Program-made: the position numbers and the translations under genes
The notes under the pieces: generated by a model
What the model was told of the DNA's origin: nothing
What the model saw: only the letters and a program-made list of their open reading frames with translations
Databases searched by the model: none
Assembly: GCF_964340395.1 (NCBI RefSeq)
Contig: NC_135564.1
Location: 8,227,861-8,247,860, forward strand
Origin: Glandiceps talaboti
Lineage: Eukaryota; Hemichordata; Enteropneusta; Spengelidae
Direction of reading: 5' to 3'
Length of the DNA stretch: 20,000 bases
Shown: positions 1 through 19,519 of the stretch, in pieces
How the letters are laid out: the number at the start of each line of letters is the position of its first letter
Position numbering within the stretch: the stretch's first letter is position 1

Positions 1-31
1 ATCTAGCTGCTATCACCACATTAGAGTTTAA

Positions 32-55
32 TCAGATTGATAAGAATCCATCGAC
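32..55 (-). CDS. LBP/BPI: tentative terminal LBP/BPI-like exon (seven codons and stop)
   Basis: After a pyrimidine-rich stretch ending in GAGAG, phase-0 reading gives VDGFLSI and then TGA. This resembles NFLLFG just before the end of human BPI and would give a 481-residue precursor. It would end about five residues early, inside the last beta-strand. A second AG two bases upstream gives an unrelated tail. The true last exon may instead lie left of the window. Confidence 0.4.
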   Translation of the reverse strand, partial: VDGFLSI

Positions 56-151
56 CTCTCACGGGGCATGGGAGTGTCAGAGAGTAACCGATCGAGTAAT
101 CCATCCAATACATATATAACACATCATGACTATTAAAATATATTCATTTAC

Positions 152-9552
<9,401 letters not shown>

Positions 9553-9759
9553 GTTGCTACAACTTCCCTGTCTTTAATAGTCTGTATATTCTGATGACGT
9601 AAGCTTTCAAGTTGATACACGACATACATACGACACATAGAGGGAAGTGTGCCTTGATAGCCAATATACTACTCATGACCTCTTAAATAACCTAGAAAAC
9701 AATGCAGTGTCACGTTGATACAACCATTGAACAGAATATTTTCAATTCACCTTTATGTT

Positions 9760-9761
<2 letters not shown>
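9553..9761. other. upstream region of the LBP/BPI-like gene
   Basis: About 200 bp between the start codon and the next repeat; the promoter or a 5' UTR intron should be here or further right. A CRE-like octamer (TGACGTAA, 9595-9602) and TATA-like AT-rich stretches exist, but none can be placed convincingly relative to a start site. Confidence 0.4.

Positions 9762-9842
<81 letters not shown>
9762..9842. repeat. (GT)n microsatellite, about 80 nt
   Basis: GT repeat with one T interruption near 9813, directly abutting the left end of the composite repeat element. Confidence 0.97.
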
Positions 9843-9843
<1 letters not shown>

Positions 9844-10855
9844 GGGCAAATAGGCCTGAAATTTGGTGTGAACATTCATTTGGTGTTTAGATTCAGAATT
9901 GTTCACGACATGGCGATCACTTCAGTGATATGCAAATTAGGTATAAAAACGTGTCTTTTTGTTCAAAAATCTTTAATTCCAAAACTACTGAGCAGATTTG
10001 GGTGAAATTTAATGGGATGCATCTTGGGTGTATATGTGAAGAAATATATAATGATCTCATTAGTGATATGTAACTTAGGTGTAAAATGTGAATTTTGGTC
10101 CAAAACTAATATCTCAAAAAGTATTTGGTCAATAAGACTGGAACTTGGTGAGATGTTTCTAGAGCTGTTATTCTGCAGATTTTCTTCAAACTATTTTGAC
10201 ACAATTGGCCCTAGCAACCATGACCACGCCCTTAGCACAACCAAATGGCAGCATAGTTTGCTCTAATAACAACACCATCTGCAAAGCGAGTAAACATTCA
10301 AAAAATATATCTAGCAACCATGACCACGCCCATAGCAACAGCAAAACGGTGGTGTATTTCACAGAGATAACAGGGATTCTTAGACACGTGAGCAAACATT
10401 CCAAAAGTGTATGCAAATATGTTTAGCAACAAAGCCACGCCCATGGCAACAGCCAAATGCTCACATATATTACAAAGATTACAACGGATTAATAGACAAG
10501 TGAATAAACATTCAAAAAATGAATAAACATTCAAAAAATGTATGTAAATGTGCCTAGTAACAAAACCACGCCCATAGCAACAGCCAAATGATCATGTATA
10601 TTGAAAAGATAACATCAAGGATTCATAGACAAGTGAACGAACATTCAAAAAATGTATGCAAATATGTCTAGCAAATTGACCACGCCCATAGCAACAGCCA
10701 AATGATCGTTTATATTGCAAAGATAACAGGGTTGGCTAGGCAACTGGATAGTCATTCAGCAAATGAACACCTATACCTAGCATGGATCAGCATGTGGGTA
10801 AACATTTTTTAAAAACTAAGTAGTGCTACAACACCATTGGCGCTATTGTTTTCTC
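9843..10855. mobile_element. composite tandem-repeat element, copy 1
   Basis: A left module (9843-10210) consists of about two and a half degenerate copies of a roughly 145-bp unit (compare 9920-9955 with 10059-10092, sharing AGTGATATG and TTAGGT). A central array then has units starting at 10211, 10311, 10423, 10554, 10668 and a partial one at 10777. Each unit begins CTAGCAAC and contains CCACGCCCATAGCAACAGCC and a CATTCAAAAAATG end. A 3' piece (10823-10842) recurs in the second copy at 15541-15560. Flank-array-flank organisation next to a microsatellite resembles non-autonomous Helitron-like (HINE/pearl) elements, but no terminal hallmark was found, so the class is open. Confidence 0.75.
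10503..10540. repeat. 19-bp duplication inside the composite repeat
   Basis: GAATAAACATTCAAAAAAT is repeated in direct tandem within the third unit, explaining its extra length of 131 nt against 100-116 nt in the other units. Confidence 0.9.
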
Positions 10856-12388
10856 TTATACACTGTGCTGTGCACAAGTACATTTTATGCTCCATTTCGC
10901 GTCTTAATACACTTTGAAATATCAACTTATTTGTATCAAGGAAAAGGCACAGAAGTTCCATTTCTGAGTTTGGCAATATATCCCAGCTACTCATGCGTAA
11001 AAAAACCCTCATACATATCTGCCTAGCTTCGCTAATTGTATCTAGCTTGTTATGAAGCCTATATCTCCAAATGATACGTGTTGAACAAAAAATAAATAAA
11101 ACAAAGCAAAGCAAAACAAAGCAAAGAAAAGAAAAGAAAAGAAAAGAAAAAATAGAATAAAACAAAACTGGGTAAAACTAAACAAAACAAAGCAAAAGAA
11201 AACAAAAAAAATTTGTTTTCCTATTAAATACCAAAAATCGATTTCATAAGCTTATCCCCCCCCCTAGTATTCTACGTTTTAGTTGCCCCTGTATATCAGT
11301 CTAGAAAATAACCCTACTGGAATCCTAAAACATAATTATCATAATTATTTGATATGTCATAGAAAATGTGTATCATGATTAGGATTAGCCACCATGTTAT
11401 TATTAAATAATAAATAAGTTGAATACTCGGAAAAAAGTTTTGTTACTTTGATTAGAGCCTGACTCAAGATCCAGTCGCTGTTTCCACGTATGTAATATGC
11501 TTTTGGATATAGACAATGATTACATAAGTTGGCCTTGGGACAGGGTCTTTCAGCGAAGTGAGTGCACCGACTACCTGTGACCCTTGAACTCTTGACTTCT
11601 CTGATCGTTACCTCATTGTGACTGTGAATAATGATTCAACGTTTATGGCATTACTACATTACTGTGGATTTTGCTTTGAAGTGTTTCGTTTGCAGGAATA
11701 TAGGAAATTGTGATATTAATGATGATACTTTTAATACTTCAGCATTTAAAAAGCTCTTAGCACCAAGGGAACTCAATATCAAAATGTAAAATCTACTATG
11801 TATCACCCCTACTACTATGTAAAATCTATGTATAAAAATATCACCTCCGGATATGGGGGTCCCACACGCACACGGTATGGCAATAATCAACATAAATCGT
11901 TAAATTCGCTGCCTGTATTTTGTGGATACAAATTCGTGTATATGGTGCCACTAAAAGTAATACCACATTTTATTGAGTTCCCTGGTCGTAATAAAAGTAC
12001 AACCCACACAAATCTGATTAAAATCTGCTGTTGTAAAAGTGGCTAGATGTCTCTCTATTTCCATCGTGTTATGACATTTGTCTTGTTCCGCGTGATCGCG
12101 CGCCACCATCCCAAGGTTTTTGAACAACGATTGAACCCACACACAACAATAGAACAAGACAGTCAAAACACTCTTATGTCTGGTTTGGGACAAATAAAAA
12201 AAAATGTGTGTTTGCAATAACCCGACCGATCCTAGCCTAAATTATAAAAAAAAATAAAGCAAAACAATATTAAGAAATTCGTTGTCTTCTTGACCTTCAT
12301 GCACGTCTGTTTTCTTTCCCCAGTGATTTATGTACAGACTATCACATATGGTAATCTGCCGGAGGACATTTCGTTTGTGTTTAGGTCG
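10856..12388. other. intergenic DNA
   Basis: Apart from the A-rich tract and a run of nine C at 11256-11264, nothing is recognised. On the minus strand an open stretch of about 90 codons without a usable start (about 11380-11640) has some cysteines but no family I know. Confidence 0.6.
11085..11220. repeat. A-rich AAAAC/AAAGC/AAAAG tract
   Basis: Low-complexity purine-rich sequence of short AAAAC, AAAGC and AAAAG units. Open frames on the opposite strand here are artefacts of composition. Confidence 0.9.
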
Positions 12389-12637
12389 AAGCACTTTTTT
12401 TCAAATCTCAACCCAGTGACTCCACAAGAGTGATTATCATTCTATGCACAGACACAAGTCTGTGTTAGTGAAAAGCGAGGCATTTTCTTTAAGACACGCC
12501 TAACAAAAGCACTTTTTTTCAAACCTCGACCCAGTGACGCAATAAGAGTGATCACCATTCTATTCACAGACAACAAGTCTGTGTCCTATGGTTGACCTTA
12601 GTGAAAAGCGAGGCCTTTTCTTTAAGACACGCCTAAC
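12389..12637. repeat. tandem duplication, units of 118 and 131 bp
   Basis: Unit 1 (12389-12506) and unit 2 (12507-12637) both run from AAGCACTTTTTTTC to AGACACGCCTAAC and share CCAGTGAC, AAGAGTGAT, CACAGAC..GTCTGTG and GTGAAAAGCGAGG. Unit 2 has an extra piece of about 14 bp containing CCTATGGTTGACC. Each unit includes a 7-bp hairpin stem. Confidence 0.93.
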
Positions 12638-12810
12638 TTCAAAAGCAAACTTAACTCGCGACAAAGTGGATATCTTCACATCCATGGATCTAAAAATGGC
12701 AATTTAGACCCATGTAGACAATTGAACACTCAAGGACATTAGGACGATATTTTGCTCCCAGTGGACGGAATTGACCACAGGTGAGTTTGTTCTTTATACT
12801 TGAATGTACA

Positions 12811-12866
12811 ATGAGTTCAGACACAGTCATAAATCTTAATGAGTTCAGACATAGTCATAAATCTTA
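12811..12866. repeat. 28-bp direct tandem duplication
   Basis: Two copies (12811-12838, 12839-12866) beginning ATGAGTTCAGACA and ending CATAAATCTTA differ by one base. Confidence 0.95.
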
Positions 12867-13470
12867 TAAAATTAGTTAGGAGACGGATCTCTTTTACCAC
12901 AAAAAAAGGCAACAAGCAACAAGCTAGTGAGGCTCTGATATACTGGTCACAAGTGATACACTCGGCCTCGCGTTGGTATATACTATGTATACTGAATGAA
13001 TACAAATTACACTGGCCGTCTGTTCAGTTTCTCTTTTGGAAAGGACCACTGTTTAATTAACAAATGAGTTTAGGTAAAATAAGAAAATCTTAGCTGTTTC
13101 AACGAAGTTTAAAAAAAGAAAAAAATTAAATCGGTCATAAGGACTAGAACCTTCTCAAAACAATCTGTCCGGTGGGGAATTAGTCGACCTTATACGGACG
13201 TTAATTTCTCACGCTGGTCAACGTGCTCTCATTCTAAAACAAATGACTGCAAGTCAGCAAACGCTGTACAAATCTGTTTAAGCGTGGCCCAAACTCAAGT
13301 GAAAATATACTAATGTCGATACATACCCAATGTTGACAATACTGCCATTGTTCGAACCGTTGATTGTATTGTAAGGATTTTCTCGACATTGCTTGTTACA
13401 TATTGTTGACATGTCATTGTCCTTGTATATAATATAACATGTGTCAACGCCGGGATTGTTTATAAGTTAT

Positions 13471-13486
13471 ACCCTCCATGGAGGGT
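13471..13486. repeat. 16-bp perfect palindrome
   Basis: ACCCTCCATGGAGGGT reads the same on both strands. It lies just left of the inverted-repeat pair at 13519-13813. Confidence 0.95.
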
Positions 13487-13518
13487 CTATGATTATATTA
13501 CTGACCATAAGAGATTTG

Positions 13519-13813
13519 GGTATTTATTTTGGATTTTTAATTGATAAAACAACTCCACCATGTTTTCCTACTTGGAAAAAACACTGTGATACAACATATT
13601 CTAGGTCCTTGTTTGTATTGTAAGAAATTGCACAAATTAAAACATGTATAAAATGAACGTACAATAACAAACTTTGTACACAGCAATTTTTTAGCTTCTT
13701 ACAAGTTATTGTGTTACAAGTAAGGGCTTGGTCTATGTTATTTCATATTTTTTTCCCTGAATAGGAAAACCTGCTAAAGTTATTTTATAAATTAAAAATC
13801 CGAAATAAATACC
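13519..13813. mobile_element. possible foldback element with 24-bp inverted repeats
   Basis: Arms at 13519-13542 and 13790-13813 are inverted copies with one mismatch. Similarity continues weakly outward (CCATAAGAGAT against the complement of ATCGTCCATATG). No clear target duplication or coding sequence. Confidence 0.6.
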
Positions 13814-14030
13814 ATATCGTCCATATGACCCCTTTAACACCAGACAATTGCAAGTGGTGGTTAAGTATGCTTCACTAAGTACAATACGGTGAGTACTTTT
13901 TATTCAGCAAAACTTATGCCCACAAATGTATAAACTCAAATTCAAGTGTTTTATATCAATTGATGGTATGGGAAAGAGGGAAACTGAAAATGTTTACTAC
14001 ATGTGGTGTTAAATATTGTCGGATGGTGGC

Positions 14031-14044
14031 GGGGGGGGGGGGGG
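14031..14044. repeat. G14 homopolymer
   Basis: Fourteen consecutive G, a potential G-quadruplex or slippage site. Confidence 0.95.
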
Positions 14045-14350
14045 TGTTTATATAATTCATGGTTTTTGGTTCTTTTTTTTTAGGATTCACAAACAATAAG
14101 TTTTATTTTTTCACGAATCCTTACTGAGGCTCCCACTCTATTTATTGTTCAGTAAAGTGTCAAGCCCATGACGTGATAGTTCAGTGTGGTGACGTAATGT
14201 ACACTATGTGAACTTTGAACTTTATAGCAGCAAATATTATATGGTTATTTATGTTATATGAATATTTTGTGTCTACAAACTGTTCGGGACCTAACTCTAC
14301 CTCAGCTGTACTCGTCATCTTTCTAACCTCTCAGTAGAATGATCAAACTA

Positions 14351-14876
<526 letters not shown>

Positions 14877-15575
14877 ACCGTCTAAATGCGCGGGGTTGAA
14901 ATTTGGTGGGGATGTTTTTTGAGGAGTTACTCTGCAGATATTGTTCAAACTTATTGATGCAACTGGCCCTAGCAACCATGACCACGCCCTTAGTAACAGC
15001 CAAATGCCAGTATATTTTGCGAAGATAAACAACATTGTTGAGTTGGCAAGTTAATAAACATTCAAAAACTGTATGCAAATGTGCCTAGCAACAAGACTAC
15101 GCCAATAGCAACAGCCAAATGATGGCGTATATTGCAAAGATAAAACCAGTGATGGGTAGGCAAGTGAATAAACGTTCAAAGATGTGTCCAAATATGCCTA
15201 GCAACATGACAACATCCATAGCAACAGTCATGGTAATGTGTACAGCAAAGATAAAAAACGGAATGCATGGTTAGGTATGTGGATAAACATTTAAGAAATG
15301 ATCCAATGTTTGCCTAGCACCAATATCACGCCCTCTAGCAATAGTCAAACGATTGTGTATATTTCAAAGTCAGGGTTAATTACGGAAGTAGATAAATATT
15401 TTTAACAATGACAAAGTCAAACAGCAACTAAGAAACTGCACAAAGCAACACTAAAATGGTAGTGCATATTGCATTGGTAACAATTAGAATGAGTTGGCAT
15501 ATGGATAAACCTTTTAAAATATCATCAGCAACTTACAGTTGTGCTACAATGCCATGGCGATATATTTTGCCATGA
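14877..15575. mobile_element. composite tandem-repeat element, copy 2 (degenerate, 5'-truncated)
   Basis: It begins within the left module (14894-14968 matches 10140-10210: CTCTGCAGAT, TTCAAACT and AACTGGCCCTAGCAACC). Units start at 14969, 15085, 15198 and 15314, a fifth eroded unit follows near 15420, and the shared 3' piece GTGCTACAATGCCATGGCG is at 15541-15559. The same orientation and order as copy 1 show that it is a dispersed family, not a local satellite. Confidence 0.75.
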
Positions 15576-15809
15576 CAATGAGACAAAAGACAAGGACGGC
15601 AACAGGTAGTCAAGGGAACGGGCATTAAAAAAACCCCGTATTTGTGTAGTTTGCATGTTGCTATGGTTTCCACACTTAGGCTAAACACTAATTATGTTCA
15701 CCATGACTGATCGAAATTTGTTTGAAAACCCTAATATACTCATGATCATTCCACAGGTGATTTCACTGCATACTTCGTTAACCGTAATTGGTTTGAGGCT
15801 TACATAAAA

Positions 15810-16975
15810 ATGACGATCGAGAAGCGTAAGAATCAGTTAATCACCAAGCAGCTTTCTAAAGGAGAAGTGAGTGTCAACCCAAGTGTCAGCATGATTGATT
15901 CGAGAAGAATACGGGTTACGCTCTTGCTATTTCTTGTGATGCGATCAGCGTTGGAGGTCTCTGGACATCCGCAATGTCTGGATTATCTGCCCCCTTATGT
16001 CGACATACAGGATTTATCATTTTGTACCCAATATACTGACGTTGGTTGCTGCACTAAGGACATCGATGAGCATCTAAAACGACAGTACGATGAAATACTT
16101 TCCAACACAGGAACACTTTCCGAAATTTGTCTGCAATACGTACACACGATATTGTGCCAGGAGTGTTCACCCTTTTCATCTCATATATATGCCTTGGAAA
16201 CGACCAATTCGAAGACACCCTTGCCTGGATTGTGCACTGATTACTGTTTAGACTTTTATAATGAATGTCAACATGTGATAGAGTATATGGTACAAGAATC
16301 GACGATTTTGTCTGCTGCCCAAAGTTCTGCCACTGGTTTATGTAACCTCGTCGCTGCGATTGATGTTGGTTATTGCTATCCTGACGTTTTAGCCAATAAC
16401 GAGCTCGGTGAGCAACTGACAGAGGCAGTTGAAAATCGTGAGGGATGTCTGTGTGTTGAAGAAGTCGCAAGTACACTAGTAATGCCTATTATTGCCACAC
16501 ACGCTGGGGACGGCTCACATAGATTTTTCGTCGGAGAACAAAGAGGGATCGTGTACATATATGACAAAAACGGAACGAAGTATGACGAACCTTTCCTAGA
16601 TATGTCAAGCTACCTTCACTATTCAAGTGGCCGAGCACAAGGTGATGAACGTGGGTTGGGTGGTTTGGCATTCCATCCACAATTTAAAGAGAACGGACGT
16701 GTGTTTGTATCTTATGTAACAAGCAACACGTCTCAGAAGGTCGATGTAGGAGTTTTTGTCACCGAACGGAGGTTGGCACAGGGTAATAAAAATAAAATAG
16801 ATCCAGATTTTGAGAGGTTGTTGTTGCATATACCAGAAAACTCCACAATGCATAATGACGGACAGCTCATCTTCGGACCTCAAGACGGCTATCTATACAT
16901 CTTTCTTGGTGATGGCGGAAAGTTTAAAGGTTCACTTGGAGATCCATGGGGACCAAAAGGAAATGGACAAAATCC
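15810..16975 (+). CDS. HHIPL: HHIPL exon 1 (signal peptide, folate-receptor-like domain, first propeller blades)
   Basis: The donor is AATCC|GTATGT (phase 2). Both candidate starts, 15810 and 15891, have A at -3. The second is preferred for secretion because it places MIDSRRIR directly before the hydrophobic core, with cleavage expected before HPQC. An acceptor-like CCACAG ends at 15756 and the frame is open from there, so part of the 5' UTR may be spliced on. Confidence 0.92.
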
Positions 16976-19519
16976 GTATGTTTTTTTATTTTGGTTTATA
17001 CTATAGTTTTTTAATAGGTCGAAGTGATAAGGCAAACGTTAAAACATTTTATTTCATTGCATAGCAAAAAATTACGGCGGCCCAGAGATGACAAAGGAAC
17101 AATACATTTGTGGAAGAAATAATTAAATTTTTGAGAGCAAAAAATTCAGTACAAGGATAAAAAATTTCTTTCATAGGACAAAACATTATTTTTTTGGTTC
17201 AAAATAGAAATATCAAAGCAAAAAGTTCAAATTTGTAAGACAAAACTTTTTTTCCAAGAGCAGAAAATTTATTTGCATAACAGGATTTTTACCTTTTGAG
17301 GCCCAAACTTTTTTCCCCAAAAATAAACTTTAATACTTTGTACAAAAATGTTACACCACAAGAACAGACTTTGAAATTCCAAGTCAAAACTTAATTTGAT
17401 GGTATGACAGTTACATTTAATTTCAATATGTTCAACTCTCTGCCTCTGAGGGCGCAATTTAGTTTGAACTGCACAATTTATTCTTTGGGAGTGTATAATA
17501 TTAACTATTTTGCATACAAACTCTCTCTGGACATGACAAAATTCTTTTTCACACGGCAAACTCATTTTATTGGCGGCGGAAGTTAAGTTTTCCCACAATT
17601 CCTTGGACGATACCCATTTTTTATCCTTGTACTGAATATTTTGCTCTCAAAAATTTTATTATTTCTTCCACAAATGTATTGTTCCTTTGTCATCTGTGGG
17701 CCGCCGTGAAAAATACACAGTAAAAATAAACAATTCGTGCATTTATATTATAACAATCCTAACTTCGTATACTGCAATGTTGTCTAACATATATCCCCCG
17801 TTGGGTTCAACAGGAAATCTTTCCCCGGATCTGTTATTCGCATAGACGTGGACCATGAGGAAGGTGGTAAACCATATGCAATACCTACAGATAACCCATT
17901 CGTGAACAAATCCACCGGACTTCCTGAAATATTTGCATATGGCTTTCGTAGTTTGTGGAGAAGTTCCATTGATAGGGGTGATAGACATACTTCGTATGGT
18001 AAGGGGAGAATTTTCTCCGGCGATGTGGGCCACCGACGTTATGAAGAAATTGACCTAGTTCTCAAGGGTGGTAACTACGGTTGGAAAGGAAAGGAGGGTT
18101 ACAGTTGTTATGACGTCGATATGTGTAATGATGACCTCGATGGTTAGTGTTTAAAAGTTAATGTCACTGTCTGAAGAGACAAGGACATTAACTTTTAATC
18201 TTGGGAATTAATCATATTGTACATTTCTTAGAAGACTGATTGGTGGGTGAGTGTAGAAATGTCAATTGACATAATTGAGATTCTTTTTATTCATAAGAAG
18301 CAGTAAAACGAGTCACACTATACTTCACATGTTCACTTGTGTCTATACATATGAAAATTTGCATAATTTCAATCACCCAATCCATCGAATATTAATCCCA
18401 CGTTGAAGTATTCATGTTGTGACTGTCTTTGATCTTTAATATAACCAGTTTGTTTCCTTGGTTACTTGTCTGTATGTTAACAATTTGAGATTTTTTTTGC
18501 ATCTGAAGATATTGAGCCACTGCATGTATACGACCACTCAGTAGGGAAGGCAGTGATTGGTGGTTATGTTTACCGTGGTTGTCAGTCTCCTAATTTAGCT
18601 GGACAATATTTCTTCGGTGATTACGACAGAGGGTAAGGGTGTCTATTTAGCCCTAAACTATGTTGAGTCACGTGTGCCCGACCTTTGACCCCTTATTTCC
18701 TGAAAAAAATGAAGTGAATAGGATTTGTTAGCAGTCGACATTATGTTAATCAGCAAATCTACAATGTGTTCTGATAAGTAGAACAACTGAAAAATAGAAT
18801 AATAAAATCAACTCTGTCTGGACTTGTTAAAAATACCAAACTGTTTTCCTGTCTGTTAGTAATTTACAACACAGTTTTGGGGCAACATGTGTACTGTATT
18901 CCAGACGCGGTCAAGTACTAGATGACTTCACTGAAGAAAATCTTTTGCACAACTGAAAACAACTTGAAGTCGTAGTGCGTTACAGCATAAAGTATACCAC
19001 CAAAGTGGTTTGTTCATTGATGTACGGTATCAATGTGATGGCTAAAAAGTTGACAGACACATTGTATTGGTTGTGTTTTAATTGTCCTAAACCTCGAAAC
19101 CACAGTAATCGCTAGTTTAATCACCCGGTCATTGGCTTTACAAAAACGTATACCTTACAGTAGTTGCCATCTATAAATTACGAGCCTGTCAGTTGTCTAT
19201 TTTTTTTCCTTGTAGAAAATTATTCAAATTAGTGGAAAACGTCGAAAATGGTACGTGGGATCACCATAGCATTTGTATGGGAGATAACAACATATGCAAT
19301 AATGGTCTTACCGGAATTTATCCAAGATATTTATTGTCCTTCGGAGAAGACGAAGCTGGTAGGAAAAGTATATTGTATTCATATTTCTCTGAGGCCAAAA
19401 AAAAAAGTTGTGTGGTTCCGGTTACACTCAGTTTTAGAATAGTTGGGGTAGGAAGATTTTTTATTTCAAATAAAAAAGATAATAAAATCACGAAGATTGT
19501 GAAGTCTCGCAAGAAATAG
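15810..19519 (+). CDS. HHIPL: hedgehog-interacting-protein-like (HHIPL) secreted protein, five coding exons
   Basis: The exons are 15810-16975, 17814-18142, 18509-18632, 19216-19358 and 19452-19519, joining in frame to 609 codons plus TAG. A hydrophobic stretch (residues 37-45) precedes [11 protein letters not shown] (53-63), the start of the folate-receptor-like domain; its cysteines include 56, 72, 80, 81, 107, 116, 119, 142, 146, 153, 178 and 189. From about residue 213 the glucose/sorbosone-dehydrogenase-like beta-propeller follows: HRFFVGEQ (237-244), [13 protein letters not shown] (278-290), HNDG (348-351), [12 protein letters not shown] (359-370), then GDVG, GGNYGW, GGYVYRG and [12 protein letters not shown] proper, a hedgehog decoy receptor, carries EGF repeats. 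This gene shows neither EGF nor the SRCR domain of HHIPL1, so it is closest in layout to HHIPL2-type proteins. Hedgehog binding is unproven. The second Met (residue 28, 15891) gives the more usual signal peptide. Confidence 0.93.
17067..17714. mobile_element. foldback transposon with 91-bp terminal inverted repeats in HHIPL intron 1
   Basis: Arms 17074-17164 and 17617-17707 are inverted copies with three mismatches, starting ACGGCGGCCCA at the outer ends. AAAAAT flanks both sides (17067-17072, 17709-17714) as a possible 6-bp target duplication, although it is low-complexity. The interior is AT-rich with runs of AAAACTT-like pieces and codes for nothing recognisable. The near-identity of the arms suggests a recent insertion. 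The intron is 16976-17813. Confidence 0.9.
17814..18142 (+). CDS. HHIPL: HHIPL exon 2
   Basis: The acceptor is TTCAACAG and the donor GATG|GTTAGT; phase 2 to 1. It encodes VIRIDVD, DNPFV, RGRIF-like [26 protein letters not shown], all collinear with human HHIPL1. Confidence 0.95.
18151..18198. repeat. 48-nt near-perfect hairpin beside the HHIPL exon 2 donor
   Basis: A 15-bp stem (18151-18165 with 18184-18198), two mismatches, then a 5-bp stem (TGTCT/AGACA) closed by the loop GAAG at 18173-18176. It starts eight bases inside intron 2 (18143-18508). The rest of that intron shows nothing. Confidence 0.92.
18509..18632 (+). CDS. HHIPL: HHIPL exon 3
   Basis: The acceptor is CATCTGAAG after a T run and the donor GAGG|GTAAGG; phase 1 to 2. 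It encodes [22 protein letters not shown], matching [22 protein letters not shown] in pieces. Confidence 0.94.
18633..19215 (+). other. HHIPL intron 3
   Basis: A GT-AG intron of 583 nt with a T-rich acceptor tract. No repeat or gene recognised. Confidence 0.8.
19216..19358 (+). CDS. HHIPL: HHIPL exon 4
   Basis: The acceptor is CCTTGTAG after a T-rich tract and the donor GCTG|GTAGGA; phase 2 to 1. It encodes [22 protein letters not shown] and LLSFGEDEA, collinear with GRLMSLQENPGTG, ICMGHGQTC and IISFGEDEA of HHIPL1. Confidence 0.93.
19359..19451 (+). other. HHIPL intron 4, short and stop-free
   Basis: A predicted GT-AG intron of 93 nt, exactly 31 codons, with no stop in the reading frame. 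Retention would insert 31 residues into the last propeller strand. Confidence 0.65.
19452..19519 (+). CDS. HHIPL: HHIPL terminal exon (exon 5)
   Basis: After the acceptor GGGGTAG, phase-1 reading gives GRFFIS, then [11 protein letters not shown] and TAG. This aligns with GELYFMS and VYKIIDASRR, the last propeller strand of HHIPL1. The acceptor is weak in pyrimidines. Reading straight through the 93-nt intron stays open to the same stop, so a longer form is possible. Confidence 0.75.

Noticed and set aside
9570-9602. CRE-like TGACGTAA and TATA-like AT stretches upstream of the LBP/BPI-like start
   Set aside because: Spacing to the ATG leaves almost no 5' UTR and such short matches are frequent in AT-rich DNA.
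9702-10005. Val-Cys repeat open frames
   Set aside because: Translation of the GT microsatellite and the adjoining repeat element.
10186-10534. Several overlapping open frames on both strands
   Set aside because: They arise from the composite tandem repeat; related peptides recur with its period and match no known domain.
11380-11640. Minus-strand open stretch of about 90 codons with several cysteines
   Set aside because: It has no suitable start, no recognised domain and no splice-supported neighbours; the cysteine pattern is not one I know.
16054-16883. Minus-strand open frames opposite HHIPL exon 1
   Set aside because: They are shadows of the HHIPL coding strand, which carries clear domain motifs.
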